This document shows, piece by piece, positions 40,544-48,646 of a stretch of DNA of 64,000 bases. The position numbers and the translations under genes are program-made. Under the pieces are notes generated by a model. The model was not told where the DNA came from and made no database searches. It was given only the letters and a program-made list of their open reading frames with translations. Each line of letters opens with the position of its first letter. Position 1 is the first letter of the stretch. Origin of the DNA: Halanaerobiales bacterium (GTDB taxonomy: Bacteria > Bacillota > Halanaerobiia > Halanaerobiales > Halanaerobiaceae); the NCBI GenBank assembly GCA_016278485.1, contig JADQBT010000013.1, positions 62,001-126,000 of the forward strand, read 5' to 3'.

Positions 40544-41206
40544 TTAATATTTTTCAGAAATAATCTTTGTTCCATTAATAATCAATAAGCCTATTAGTGG
40601 CGGAAAGATAAGTAATAAGCCAAAACCTGTTAATGTTAAAATCAAAGTAATTACAAATATAGCTAAAAACCAGCCTAAAGAAAATAAAAAATTATCAAGA
40701 CTGATCACAAAAGAATATTTAATTGTTTTGCTAATTCCTTGCTCCGGTTCTAAAATTAACAATCCCCAAAAATACAACTGTTGGATACTGAAATAAATAA
40801 ATAGATAGACAAAAAGAAAGGCCAGTACCATATAAAGCAGACTATCTCTTCCTTTGAGATAAAAAAACCGCATATCAAAAATAAGAATTATGTAAATCAA
40901 AGCTGAAAATAAAAAAGCTTTTAATCCACGCCAAAACTTTGTTTTGAATTTTATAAAAAATATTTTAAAAGAAAAATCACTATTATTCTTTAACTGATTA
41001 GCACTTTCAAGTAGAGCAATAAATAAGGGCCCCAAAAAAATAGTAGGTAATATAGCTGGCAATAACCAGGCGGAAAGTATTCCACCCAGACCGACCACAA
41101 TTAGTAAAAAACTGGGCACAAACCAGAGCAGACTCAAAAGCAACATTCTAAACAAATTTTCGTAATAAGACTTGGCTGAATTTTTAACAACAGTCCAAAT
41201 TAACAA
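40544..41206 (-). CDS. DUF624 (YesL-like) membrane protein
   Basis: A 220-residue protein with five or six membrane helices. The N-terminal NLFRMLLLSLLWFVPSFLLIVVGLGG and FKTKFWRGLKAFLFSALIYIILIFDMRFFY are typical of the YesL/DUF624 family, often encoded next to ABC sugar importers or glycosidases. Function unknown. TTG 41206 is the start, with AGGAGG 8 bases upstream. It stands between a HAD phosphatase and the ROK kinase. Confidence 0.78.
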   Translation of the reverse strand: MLIWTVVKNSAKSYYENLFRMLLLSLLWFVPSFLLIVVGLGGILSAWLLPAILPTIFLGPLFIALLESANQLKNNSDFSFKIFFIKFKTKFWRGLKAFLFSALIYIILIFDMRFFYLKGRDSLLYMVLAFLFVYLFIYFSIQQLYFWGLLILEPEQGISKTIKYSFVISLDNFLFSLGWFLAIFVITLILTLTGFGLLLIFPPLIGLLIINGTKIISEKY

Positions 41207-41238
41207 TATGATTACCTCCTGAAGAAATTATATCATGC

Positions 41239-42045
41239 TTAATCATGGAGGGCAAAAAAACGTTCCAAAAAGCTTGCTACTCCGGCCTGATTATGGTCTT
41301 CTGCCACCTCATCCGCTTGAGCCCGAACTTCAGGATCAGCATTACCCATTGCCACACCAACACCTGCCCATTTCAGCATTGTTAAATCATTCCAACCATC
41401 ACCTAAAGCCATTACTTCTTCTCTTTCCACATTATATTTTTCTGCAACTATCTGTAGAGCAGAAGCTTTAGAAATATCTTTGGCCGTAAATTCTATAAAA
41501 AGATTTTTAGAAGAAGTTACCTCTAATCGACCTGCATATTTTTTCTGAAACTTATCAATATAATATTTTCTCCGCTCATGATCAGGCTCAATAATTAATA
41601 CTTTCGTAGGATCTTGCTCGATAAAGTCATGCAAATCACCAACTGCTTCAGCCTTAACTCCAGAAATAGCAGCATATCTATCAGTTAGATCATTTTGCTT
41701 TTCTACAAAAAGTCGGTCATCTATATATAACTGAATATGTAGCTTATTTTCTTTTGCTTCTTTCAGTAGATCATGTGCATCCTCAATCGCTACTGGCTTA
41801 TGTAAAATAATTTCTTGATTAGAAGTGTTCTGAACATAAGCACCATTATAAGTTATTAAAGGTGTAGTAAGTTCAAGTTCTTGGGCATAAGCTAAAGCAG
41901 CACAATACATTCTGCCAGTTGCTATCACTATAATTTTACCTTGCTTTTTTAAACTCTTTACTGCTTTAATGGTACGTGCCTCTAATTGATGTTCATTATT
42001 AAGTAAAGTATCGTCTAAATCAAGTGCTATTAATTTTATTTCCAT
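41239..42045 (-). CDS. Cof-type HAD-IIB phosphatase
   Basis: A 268-residue cytoplasmic HAD hydrolase with a class IIB cap. Motif I is IALDLDDTLLN (D9, D11), motif II IVIATGRM, motif III Lys in FTAKDISKASAL, and motif IV ALGDGWNDLTML. The family removes phosphate from sugar phosphates, flavin or pyridoxal phosphates; the substrate is open. It is first in the operon that continues into DUF624-ROK-hprK and follows the glyA terminator after about 60 bases that hold a possible promoter. Confidence 0.88.
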   Translation of the reverse strand: MEIKLIALDLDDTLLNNEHQLEARTIKAVKSLKKQGKIIVIATGRMYCAALAYAQELELTTPLITYNGAYVQNTSNQEIILHKPVAIEDAHDLLKEAKENKLHIQLYIDDRLFVEKQNDLTDRYAAISGVKAEAVGDLHDFIEQDPTKVLIIEPDHERRKYYIDKFQKKYAGRLEVTSSKNLFIEFTAKDISKASALQIVAEKYNVEREEVMALGDGWNDLTMLKWAGVGVAMGNADPEVRAQADEVAEDHNQAGVASFLERFFALHD

Positions 42046-42074
42046 TCTATTCTTCCTTTCCTAAACTATTTAGC

Positions 42075-42108
42075 TTAATCATATCAGATTAATTTAGCTC
42101 TGAAAAGA
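42075..42108 (-). promoter_or_regulatory. Possible promoter with inverted repeat for the HAD-to-hprK operon
   Basis: Minus strand: TTTTCA, 17 bp, TATGAT. The -10 lies within the inverted repeat TTAATC-N6-GATTAA (42075-42092), a candidate repressor site. The -35 is weak, and the site is not a cre box. Confidence 0.4.
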
Positions 42109-42133
42109 AAAAAACCGGAGAAATTATCTCCGG
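42108..42133 (-). terminator. Terminator of glyA
   Basis: Stem CCGGAGA/TCTCCGG with a 5-base loop, followed by TTTTTTT on the minus strand, 40 bases past the stop codon. Confidence 0.92.
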
Positions 42134-42172
42134 CACGAATTTTTCTTCAATTGAAAAGTGTTTTCACAGTTT

Positions 42173-43402
42173 TTAATTTACAAATTTTGCTGAAAGTGCA
42201 TAAACTCTTTCTCTAATCTTAGCTAATGCCACTTCATCCTCAATATTTTTGAGTGTATCAAAAATTAATTGGGCAATCTGGTCCATCTCTTCTTCTTGCA
42301 TGCCCTTTGTTGTAACTGCTGGTGTACCAATTCTAATTCCACTTGTTACAAATGGACTCCTGCTTTCAAAAGGTATGGTATTTTTATTGACTGTGATGCC
42401 TACCTTATCAAGGGCAGCTTCAGCATCTTTACCTGTTATTTCTAAATTATTTAAATCAACCAACATCATATGGTTTTCTGTACCACCTGAAACCAGACGC
42501 ATGCCGAAACTTTCTAGTTTTTGAGCTAAACGGGCAGCATTTTTGACTATCTGCTCTTGATAAGCTTTAAATTCATCAGTGAGAGCTTCTTTAAATGAAA
42601 CAGCTTTGGCAGCTACTGCATGCATTAAAGGACCACCCTGTAGGCCAGGGAAGATTGCCTTATCAACGGCTTTCGCATGTTCTTGTTTACAAAGAATCAT
42701 ACCACCTCTAGTACCCCGCAATGTTTTATGTGTTGTGGTTGTCACAAAATCAGCAACAGGAACTGGATTTGGATGTAAACCAGCTGCAACTAGACCAGCA
42801 ATATGAGCCATATCTACCATAAAAAGGGCGCCAACTGCATCAGCAATTTCACGAAAACGCTTGAAGTTTATCACTCTAGGATAAGCACTTGCACCAGCTA
42901 CAATTAAGGCAGGTTTATGTTCTTTAGCCAGCTTTTCTACTTGATCATAATCGATAATTTCCTCATCTTTTGTAACCCCATAATGAATAAAATCAAAATA
43001 TTTACCGGACATATTTACTGGACTTCCATGTGTTAAATGTCCACCATGGGTTAAGTCCATAGCCAAGATTTTACCACCAATCGGTACACTAGCAAAATAT
43101 ACTGCTTGATTTGCCTGTGAACCTGAATGGGGCTGAACATTAGCATGGTCAGCATTAAATAATTTTTTTGCTCTTTCTATGGCAAGAACTTCAGCTTTAT
43201 CAACAACTTCACAGCCACCATAATATCTTTTACCTGGATAACCTTCCGCATACTTATTGGTTAAAACAGATCCAGCCGCTTCCATAACCGCTTCACTCAC
43301 AAAATTTTCGGATGCAATCAGCTCAATATTTTTGGCCTGTCTCTCTTCTTCTTCAGCAATTATCTGAGCAATTTCTGGATCTACTTGATTAAGTTTACTC
43401 AT
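42173..43402 (-). CDS. glyA: Serine hydroxymethyltransferase
   Basis: A PLP enzyme that converts serine and tetrahydrofolate to glycine and methylene-tetrahydrofolate. Its 409 residues have the family start and motifs. [29 protein letters not shown] and [11 protein letters not shown] are present. The PLP lysine sits in [18 protein letters not shown], and [18 protein letters not shown] near the end binds the folate and substrate. AAAGGAG precedes the start by 10 bases. It is monocistronic. Confidence 0.98.
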   Translation of the reverse strand: MSKLNQVDPEIAQIIAEEEERQAKNIELIASENFVSEAVMEAAGSVLTNKYAEGYPGKRYYGGCEVVDKAEVLAIERAKKLFNADHANVQPHSGSQANQAVYFASVPIGGKILAMDLTHGGHLTHGSPVNMSGKYFDFIHYGVTKDEEIIDYDQVEKLAKEHKPALIVAGASAYPRVINFKRFREIADAVGALFMVDMAHIAGLVAAGLHPNPVPVADFVTTTTHKTLRGTRGGMILCKQEHAKAVDKAIFPGLQGGPLMHAVAAKAVSFKEALTDEFKAYQEQIVKNAARLAQKLESFGMRLVSGGTENHMMLVDLNNLEITGKDAEAALDKVGITVNKNTIPFESRSPFVTSGIRIGTPAVTTKGMQEEEMDQIAQLIFDTLKNIEDEVALAKIRERVYALSAKFVN

Positions 43403-43516
43403 CCAATCTCATCTCCTTTAAGTTAGTCTTATATTTATTATTTCGCTAAACATATATTAAATCCTGCTTAATATTCTTAATATTATTAAATATTATTTAA
43501 TTTATTTTTTTTAACT

Positions 43517-44776
43517 CTATCTATGTTTATATAGATAATATCTGCCTATCGATACAGATGACAAAAGTATTAGCAAAAAGAATATGACTATTGGAGAACG
43601 GTTAATAAAACGCCATAATAGTACAATACTTGATATCAGTGAACCAACTGCACCAAAAATAGCAATCAATTTATCTGATTTTACTTCTGCATATGCAGTC
43701 AAATTAACTATTCCAAATGTAAGCAAAAATATAAAGCTGGCTGCTTCTACAAGATTTGCTAGTGAACCAATTGCTGCCAGTATTGCACTTAAACCACCAA
43801 TAATTATTACCGCTTTATGCGGAATACCTTTATCATTTTTTTGAGCAATTAACTCTGGTAGTTCACCATCATTAGCAACTTTATTGGCTAATCTGGAAGT
43901 TGCAAAAATAGTAGAATTAATAGCTGAACCAGTGGAAAATAAAGCTCCAATAGTAGCCAAAATTAACCCAAACATTCCCATTGCTTTTTTCCCAGCTATA
44001 GCTATTACAACTTCTTTTTCTGCTATGATAGTTTTATGACCAACTAAGATAACAATACCAATAGTAACAATAATATAGACCAAAATCACTGAAATAACAG
44101 CCAATATTTCTGCTTGTTTAATTGTCTTTTCTGGTTCTTTAATATCATTATAATCGTAAGTAATTAACTGAAAACCTTCATATGCCATAAAAATAGTTGC
44201 TGCACCTATCAGTGCATTCATAAATGGAGTCGCCTGTGACTTAGTCTGTAAAAGCTCAGGTTCAAAATTCCAGATACCAAATCCAGCTATCCCGAGCAGA
44301 ATAATTAATTTACCCCAGACAGTAATAATTTCAATCCAGGATGCCTGGCCCGTACCTTTTAAATTAAAATATACAAAAAATAAAATAATTAAAACAGATG
44401 CTAGTCTTGGTAACCATAGATTCATCCCAACTAAATTGGCTAAATAGTGGCCAAAAGTAAAAGCATAAACTGATAAAGTCAAAATATAACCAATAATCAA
44501 TAACCAGGATAGACCTCCAGCCAGGCCTTCATGATTAATTTCCTTAATATAAGTAAAGGCCCCCCCACCTTCCTCGAACTTATTAGTTAAATTGGCATAA
44601 CTTCTTGCAGTGGCAAGAGCAATTAACCCGGCCAACAAAAAACTTAACCAGGCCATATTACCGGCAATAGAGATAATAAGACCCAAAACCGCAAATATGC
44701 CTCCACCAATCATCCCGCCTACAGCCATGCTCCAAGTCGCATTTAAACCCATTTTACTTTCTGCTTCTTTTGACAT
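43517..44776 (-). CDS. APC-family amino acid permease
   Basis: A 419-residue transporter with about 12 membrane helices. TM1 reads SMAVGGMIGGGIFAVLGLIISI, the G-x-G-I-F unwound helix typical of amino acid-polyamine-cation carriers. YEGFQLITYDYNDIKEPEKTI (start of TM6 and loop) and the GSAINSTIFATSRLANKVANDGELP segment match the family. Likely a proton- or cation-coupled amino acid importer or antiporter; the substrate cannot be read. It lies 37 bases after the ferredoxin terminator with TGGAG 10 bases before ATG and no evident promoter. Confidence 0.88.
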   Translation of the reverse strand: MSKEAESKMGLNATWSMAVGGMIGGGIFAVLGLIISIAGNMAWLSFLLAGLIALATARSYANLTNKFEEGGGAFTYIKEINHEGLAGGLSWLLIIGYILTLSVYAFTFGHYLANLVGMNLWLPRLASVLIILFFVYFNLKGTGQASWIEIITVWGKLIILLGIAGFGIWNFEPELLQTKSQATPFMNALIGAATIFMAYEGFQLITYDYNDIKEPEKTIKQAEILAVISVILVYIIVTIGIVILVGHKTIIAEKEVVIAIAGKKAMGMFGLILATIGALFSTGSAINSTIFATSRLANKVANDGELPELIAQKNDKGIPHKAVIIIGGLSAILAAIGSLANLVEAASFIFLLTFGIVNLTAYAEVKSDKLIAIFGAVGSLISSIVLLWRFINRSPIVIFFLLILLSSVSIGRYYLYKHR

Positions 44777-44812
44777 AAACTATCAACTCCAGCTAATTTT
44801 TCTAAGAAAATG

Positions 44813-44839
44813 AAAAACCGGAGCCATTAAACTCCGGTT
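44813..44839 (-). terminator. Terminator of the ferredoxin gene
   Basis: Stem AACCGGAG/CTCCGGTT with an 8-base loop and following TTTCATTTTC on the minus strand, 19 bases after the stop codon. Confidence 0.88.
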
Positions 44840-44857
44840 CATTAGGTAAGTAATTAT

Positions 44858-45028
44858 TTACGCTTGACTGATAACATCTACAGGACAAACTGCTACACAT
44901 GCAGCACAGTCTATGCAGGTATCAGGATCAATATTATACTGGGTGTCGCCTTCACTGATTGCGTCCACTGGACACTCAGCTTCACAGGCACCACACATAA
45001 TGCAACCATCAGCAATAACGTGAGTCAT
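44858..45028 (-). CDS. 2[4Fe-4S] ferredoxin
   Basis: A 56-residue clostridial-type ferredoxin, the electron carrier for pyruvate oxidation and hydrogenases in fermenting anaerobes. It has two C-x-x-C-x-x-C-x-x-x-C-P clusters (CIMCGACEAECP at 9-20, CIDCAACVAVCP at 38-49), giving eight cysteines. Start ATG 45028 follows AGGAGGTGA. A consensus promoter lies 59 bases upstream and a clean terminator follows, so it is a single-gene unit. Confidence 0.97.
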   Translation of the reverse strand: MTHVIADGCIMCGACEAECPVDAISEGDTQYNIDPDTCIDCAACVAVCPVDVISQA

Positions 45029-45086
45029 AGCTGCCGTTCACCTCCTGCTCCAATTCAGTAATTTTTGCTTTTTTGTTCACAAATAT

Positions 45087-45115
45087 ATTATATCCAGCCA
45101 TGCAAGCATTGTCAA
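45087..45115 (-). promoter_or_regulatory. Consensus promoter of the ferredoxin gene
   Basis: TTGACA (45110-45115), a 17-bp spacer, TATAAT (45087-45092), on the minus strand. A perfect match, suggesting high expression. Confidence 0.9.
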
Positions 45116-45129
45116 CAATTATGCATATC

Positions 45130-45145
45130 TGACAATTTTCTGTCA
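45130..45145. promoter_or_regulatory. Inverted repeat TGACA-N6-TGTCA upstream of the ferredoxin promoter
   Basis: The 16-bp palindrome TGACAATTTTCTGTCA is centred about 57 bp before the expected ferredoxin start site, where activators of the CRP/FNR kind often bind. It also overlaps the stop codon of the small ORF. The regulator is unknown. Confidence 0.5.
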
Positions 45146-45235
45146 AGCACTATTGTTAGTGTAAATATTAAGAGACTGCCTAATAAATTGTTCAGTCGCA
45201 AATAATTCGCTTAGTGTTTTGTTCAGCTCGCTCAT
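45143..45235 (-). CDS. Possible 30-residue small protein
   Basis: Reads MSELNKTLSELFATEQFIRQ and ten more residues ending NSA. AGGAG (45244-45248) sits 8 bases before the ATG, and a TATAAT lies 22 bases further up. Amphipathic with alternating Leu/Phe and polar residues, but no membrane helix. I do not recognise it. It may be a small protein, a leader peptide or chance. Confidence 0.4.
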   Translation of the reverse strand: MSELNKTLSELFATEQFIRQSLNIYTNNSA

Positions 45236-45257
45236 TATTAAAGCTCCTATCACAATT

Positions 45258-45289
45258 ATTATACAGCCTCTTAATTAAATTAAAGTCAA
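45258..45289 (-). promoter_or_regulatory. Possible promoter of the small ORF
   Basis: TATAAT (45258-45263) with TTGACT (45284-45289) 20 bp away; the spacing is longer than optimal. Confidence 0.35.
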
Positions 45290-45320
45290 TGATTCCATTG
45301 TTTTAAATAATCCAGGAATC

Positions 45321-45349
45321 TTGACTTAAAATATACCTTAATGTAGAAT
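45321..45349 (+). promoter_or_regulatory. Promoter of the antiporter gene
   Basis: TTGACT (45321-45326), a 17-bp spacer, TAGAAT (45344-45349) on the plus strand, about 60 bases before the start codon. Confidence 0.7.
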
Positions 45350-45409
45350 ATGTATAAATCTTAAAGGTGATGAAGCTGCACCTATAAATAAAGGGGTAAT
45401 CTTTTAACT

Positions 45410-46597
45410 ATGGCACTAAGTCTTGCTTTAATAATTTTACTAGGTCTTATTTTTAATAAATCTTTTGTAAAAATTAAATTACCAGGGCTATTGGGAATGT
45501 TGTTGTTAGGTATTCTGCTCGGCCCTTATGGTTTTAATCTAATTAGTCAAGATATTTTAACTATCTCACCTGATCTGAGAAAAATAGCTCTGATTGTTAT
45601 TCTCTTAAGAGCTGGTTTAGGTATTAAAAAAGAAACTCTTAAAAAAGTAGGTATTCCTGCTATTAAACTTAGTTTTATACCCGGGCTTTTAGAAGGAAGT
45701 TCGATCATTTTAGCTGCTAGCTATTTTTTGAAAATTCCCTGGGTAGAAGCTGGTATGCTAGCTTTCATTATTGCTGCTGTATCACCAGCAGTTGTAGTTC
45801 CGCAGATGCTGGATTTAATGGATAAAAATCTTGGCCAAAAAAAAGGAATTCCTACTCTAATTCTTACCGGTGCTTCTATTGATGATGTGATAGCAATTAC
45901 CATCTTTACAACTTTTCTGGGCCTGGCTACTGGGACCCAGTTAAATGTTACCAATAAAATATTAAGTGTCCCTCTGTCAATTGGTACTGGTCTACTTTTA
46001 GGAACATTAGTTAGCTTTATGCTTCTTTATCTATTTAAAAAATATCAGATTAGGGATACAAAAAAAGCCTTATTAATTTTAAGTGCTGGAATATTGATGA
46101 CTAGTTTAGAAGATTTATTAAAAGGAATCATACCGATAGCCGCACTATTGGGCATCATGTTGATTGGCTATATTATGCAGGAAAAATATAGTGAAGTTGC
46201 CAACCGTCTAGCTTCTAAATTTAATAAAATTTGGGTTTTTGCAGAGATTATGCTTTTTGTCCTAGTGGGAGCTGAAGTAAATGTATATCTAGCAATTGAA
46301 TCAGGCTTGATTGGTCTGCTAATTATTATAATTGGTTTAATAGCGAGAGGTGTCGGAGTTTTAATCTCCACCATGGGCACTAATTTGAATTATAAGGAGA
46401 GGGTTTTTTGTGTAATTGCCTATACTCCTAAAGCTACAGTTCAGGCTGCAATCGGTGCTGTACCACTAACAGCCGGAGTTGCTTCAGGGGAGATAATTCT
46501 GGCCCTGGCCGTCTTAGCAATTATTATAACCGCTCCCCTGGGAGCTGCCGGGATTAAATTTGCCGGAACACATTGGCTGAGTAAAGATTTAGAGTAA
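45410..46597 (+). CDS. Cation:proton antiporter (CPA/NhaP-like)
   Basis: A 395-residue membrane protein with about 12 helices and the Na_H_Exchanger pattern. LPGLLGMLLLGILLGPYGFNLI near the start, ALIVILLRAGLGIKKETLKKVG, ASYFL...AAVSPAVVVPQML and TGASIDDVIAITIFTTFL carry polar and acidic residues inside helices expected for Na+(K+)/H+ exchange. The D-D in ASIDDVIAI is the likely ion site. It suits a salt-living cell that must expel Na+, but the ion is not provable here. It is convergent with mgtE; their last 9 bases overlap. Confidence 0.88.
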   Translation: MALSLALIILLGLIFNKSFVKIKLPGLLGMLLLGILLGPYGFNLISQDILTISPDLRKIALIVILLRAGLGIKKETLKKVGIPAIKLSFIPGLLEGSSIILAASYFLKIPWVEAGMLAFIIAAVSPAVVVPQMLDLMDKNLGQKKGIPTLILTGASIDDVIAITIFTTFLGLATGTQLNVTNKILSVPLSIGTGLLLGTLVSFMLLYLFKKYQIRDTKKALLILSAGILMTSLEDLLKGIIPIAALLGIMLIGYIMQEKYSEVANRLASKFNKIWVFAEIMLFVLVGAEVNVYLAIESGLIGLLIIIIGLIARGVGVLISTMGTNLNYKERVFCVIAYTPKATVQAAIGAVPLTAGVASGEIILALAVLAIIITAPLGAAGIKFAGTHWLSKDLE

Positions 46598-47938
46598 ATA
46601 CTCCAAAAATATTTTGGCCAGACCAAGAAATGCAAAAAATCCAAAAACATCAGTTGCTGTTGTTAAAAATATAGCTGAAGCTAAGGCGGGATCTACCCCA
46701 ATTAACTTTAGACCTGACGGGATTAAATAGCCAAATAGACCAGCTATAAATAAATTTATCATCATTGCTAAAAATATTATAATTCCTAAATAAGGATTAC
46801 CATACATTAGATAAAGGATAACTCCCGTGACTAGACCTGTGGCAATACCATTAATTAAACCGACTAAGCCTTCCTTAAGGAGTAGTTTCCAACTTTCACT
46901 TAAATCTACCTCATCTAGAGCAATTCCTCTAATTACAACAGACAAAGTCTGTGTTCCCGCATTTCCACCCATCCCGGCAACTATCGGCATAGCCGCAGCC
47001 AGAGCAACGACCTGGACAATTACATCTTCAAACAAACCAACTGTAAAAGCTGCTAAAAAAGCTGTCCCCAGGTTAATAAACAACCAGGGTAATCTCCTTT
47101 TAACTGATTTAAATAAAGGGCTGTTAATACTCTCTTCCTCATGGACACCAACCATTCTAAACATATCCTCTGTATTTTCAGCCTCAATTACATCGATAAT
47201 ATCATCAACTGTAATAATACCTAATAATAAATTATTTTTATTGACTACTGGTATTGCAGACAAATCATATTTTGCCACCTGATGGGCGACAAATTCCTGA
47301 TCCATCTCTGGTGTTACTAAAATTAAATTATCATCCATAAACTCTTCTAATAACATATCATCTGGAAAGTTTAAAATTTCCCTTAAATCAACAGTTCCTA
47401 CCAAAGCCTTTTCTTCATTCATGATAAATATTGTATCGATAACTTCAGTATCTGGACCAATTTCTTTTATTTTATTAAGAGCTTGTTCAGTTGTTAGCCC
47501 TTTATATAAAAGAATATACTCAGTGGTCATTAATCCACCAGCAGATTCAATTGCATAACCCAGCAATTCTTTTAAAATTTTAGCTTCATCTTGTTTCATA
47601 TGTTCTAGTAGTTTTTTCCGTATTTTAATAGGTAAGTTTCCTAATATATCAGTAATATCATCAGTCGCCATATGGGAAAAAATACTGATAATATCTTCTA
47701 GTGTCTTCGTTTTTATAATATTTTTCTGTAGTTTTTCTTCAGATTGCTCAACTATATCAGCTAGGTCTTTATTATTTAAAAGAGCAGTAAACTCTCTTAC
47801 TTCTTCATCTTCTAATTCTAATAATGCTTCCGCAATATCTATTGGATGGTTATCTTCTACCCATGATTTTTTGATATCAGAATCTTTATTTAATAATCCA
47901 ATCATATCCTCTTTAATATTTTCAATATTATCTGACAT
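46589..47938 (-). CDS. mgtE: Magnesium transporter MgtE
   Basis: A Mg2+ channel of 449 residues. An N-terminal helical domain (about 15-125), two CBS domains (about 135-255, including ILLYKGLTTEQALNKI and AIPVVNKNNLLLGIITVDD), a plug helix and five membrane helices form the family architecture. PIVAGMGGNAGTQTLSVVIRGIAL and the conserved DPALASAIFLTTATDVFGFF near the end line the pore. ATG 47938 is chosen, with GGAGG 9 bases upstream. I saw no M-box riboswitch in the 130 bases upstream. Its 3' end overlaps the antiporter gene on the other strand. Confidence 0.95.
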   Translation of the reverse strand: MSDNIENIKEDMIGLLNKDSDIKKSWVEDNHPIDIAEALLELEDEEVREFTALLNNKDLADIVEQSEEKLQKNIIKTKTLEDIISIFSHMATDDITDILGNLPIKIRKKLLEHMKQDEAKILKELLGYAIESAGGLMTTEYILLYKGLTTEQALNKIKEIGPDTEVIDTIFIMNEEKALVGTVDLREILNFPDDMLLEEFMDDNLILVTPEMDQEFVAHQVAKYDLSAIPVVNKNNLLLGIITVDDIIDVIEAENTEDMFRMVGVHEEESINSPLFKSVKRRLPWLFINLGTAFLAAFTVGLFEDVIVQVVALAAAMPIVAGMGGNAGTQTLSVVIRGIALDEVDLSESWKLLLKEGLVGLINGIATGLVTGVILYLMYGNPYLGIIIFLAMMINLFIAGLFGYLIPSGLKLIGVDPALASAIFLTTATDVFGFFAFLGLAKIFLEYLL

Positions 47939-47979
47939 ATTAACCACCTCCCAAAAAACTCTTTAAAATTATTCTCAAA

Positions 47980-48017
47980 ATCTCAAAAATGGGCTCTAAA
48001 TTTAAGAGCCCATTTTT
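47980..48017 (-). terminator. Terminator of trpP
   Basis: A 13-bp perfect stem AAAAATGGGCTCT/AGAGCCCATTTTT around AAATTTA, with A- and T-runs on both flanks. It ends the trpP transcript and leaves about 45 bases to the mgtE start. Confidence 0.85.
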
Positions 48018-48032
48018 AGAACTGAGAATTTT

Positions 48033-48045
48033 TTAAGCTGGATCA
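48033..48045. repeat. 13-bp inverted repeat, copy after trpP
   Basis: TTAAGCTGGATCA, the exact reverse complement of 48647-48659. Located between the trpP stop and its terminator. On the minus-strand RNA it falls in the loop of a small TGAGA/TCTCA stem (48023-48056). Confidence 0.85.
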
Positions 48046-48071
48046 CTTAACTCTCAAAAATTATTCAATTT

Positions 48072-48590
48072 TTACTCAACAGCTGAACTATAGTTGACAT
48101 CCATTGCAAAGTCAACCACACTAAAAATAATAACTGCCGTCACAGTATTAATAACTGCTGCCGGGATTACGACTGTACTAAACAATACAGCAAATGGGCC
48201 AGGCAGACCAACAATCAGAGCTGCTGTTCCCAAAAAAACCGCTCCACTAAGCAAGGTTCCTACTGCTGTAATTATACCTGCTGCAATTCTTTGACCAAAA
48301 TGGTTCAGTACAAAAGGAATAATAGTAGAAATAATAGCAAATGTAACCATTTTATCTACTAAATTAGCAATCTGTCCACCCGGAAACCCGGTTGTCAGTG
48401 CTGTAAAAATTCCTGTTGCCATTGCCACTAAAAAACCTAATTTCAGATCACGTTTAATAATTAAAATAATAAAAAGCATCGCCAAAGAAAAATCAGGTTT
48501 CATCCCCATCACCATCGGGGGAAAAACAGCGTGTAAAATAAACCCTATTGCTACCAATAATCCTGCCTGTGCCAAATCTTTTGTTCTCAT
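48072..48590 (-). CDS. trpP: Tryptophan transporter TrpP (YhaG)
   Basis: A 172-residue membrane protein with five or six helices, the exact usual length of the TrpP family. MRTKDLAQAGLLVAIGFILHAVFP, MGMKPDFSLAMLFIILII, TTGFPGGQIANLVDKMVTF and GTLLSGAVFLGTAALIVGLPG follow the family order. It imports tryptophan in Bacillus. A consensus-like promoter lies 83 bases upstream. Eight GAG/UAG triplets with mostly 2-nt spacing cover the leader, the ribosome-binding site and the start codon, as in the TRAP site of Bacillus trpP. GGAG is 12 bases before ATG. Confidence 0.88.
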   Translation of the reverse strand: MRTKDLAQAGLLVAIGFILHAVFPPMVMGMKPDFSLAMLFIILIIKRDLKLGFLVAMATGIFTALTTGFPGGQIANLVDKMVTFAIISTIIPFVLNHFGQRIAAGIITAVGTLLSGAVFLGTAALIVGLPGPFAVLFSTVVIPAAVINTVTAVIIFSVVDFAMDVNYSSAVE

Positions 48591-48637
48591 CTCAACTCAT
48601 CTCTCCTTTTTTTGTTTAACTCATCTCATCTCAACTA
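48586..48637 (-). promoter_or_regulatory. Probable TRAP-binding site over the trpP translation start
   Basis: In the minus-strand RNA the triplets read UAG-UU-GAG-AU-GAG-AU-GAG, then a 14-nt gap, GAG-AGAU-GAG-UU-GAG-AU-GAG. This gives eight G/UAG triplets, mostly 2 nt apart. One is the Shine-Dalgarno GGAG, and the last overlaps the AUG (48588-48590). TRAP (MtrB) binds such triplets and blocks trpP translation in Bacillus when tryptophan is plentiful. mtrB itself is not in the window. Confidence 0.75.
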
Positions 48638-48646
48638 AATTAAATT

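Larger units (their letters stand above)
45029..45409. other. Intergenic region between ferredoxin and antiporter
   Basis: 381 bases without a large gene. It holds the ferredoxin promoter, a palindrome at 45130-45145, a 30-residue ORF with a ribosome-binding site (45143-45235), its possible promoter (45258-45289) and the plus-strand antiporter promoter (45321-45349). Nothing else was seen. Confidence 0.8.

Noticed and set aside
46827-47282. A 151-residue plus-strand frame opposite mgtE
   Set aside because: Shadow of the mgtE coding sequence, with no start signal and no family resemblance.
47948-48070. Possible M-box riboswitch before mgtE
   Set aside because: The spacer is too short. Its only strong structure is the trpP terminator, and none of the conserved M-box elements could be found.
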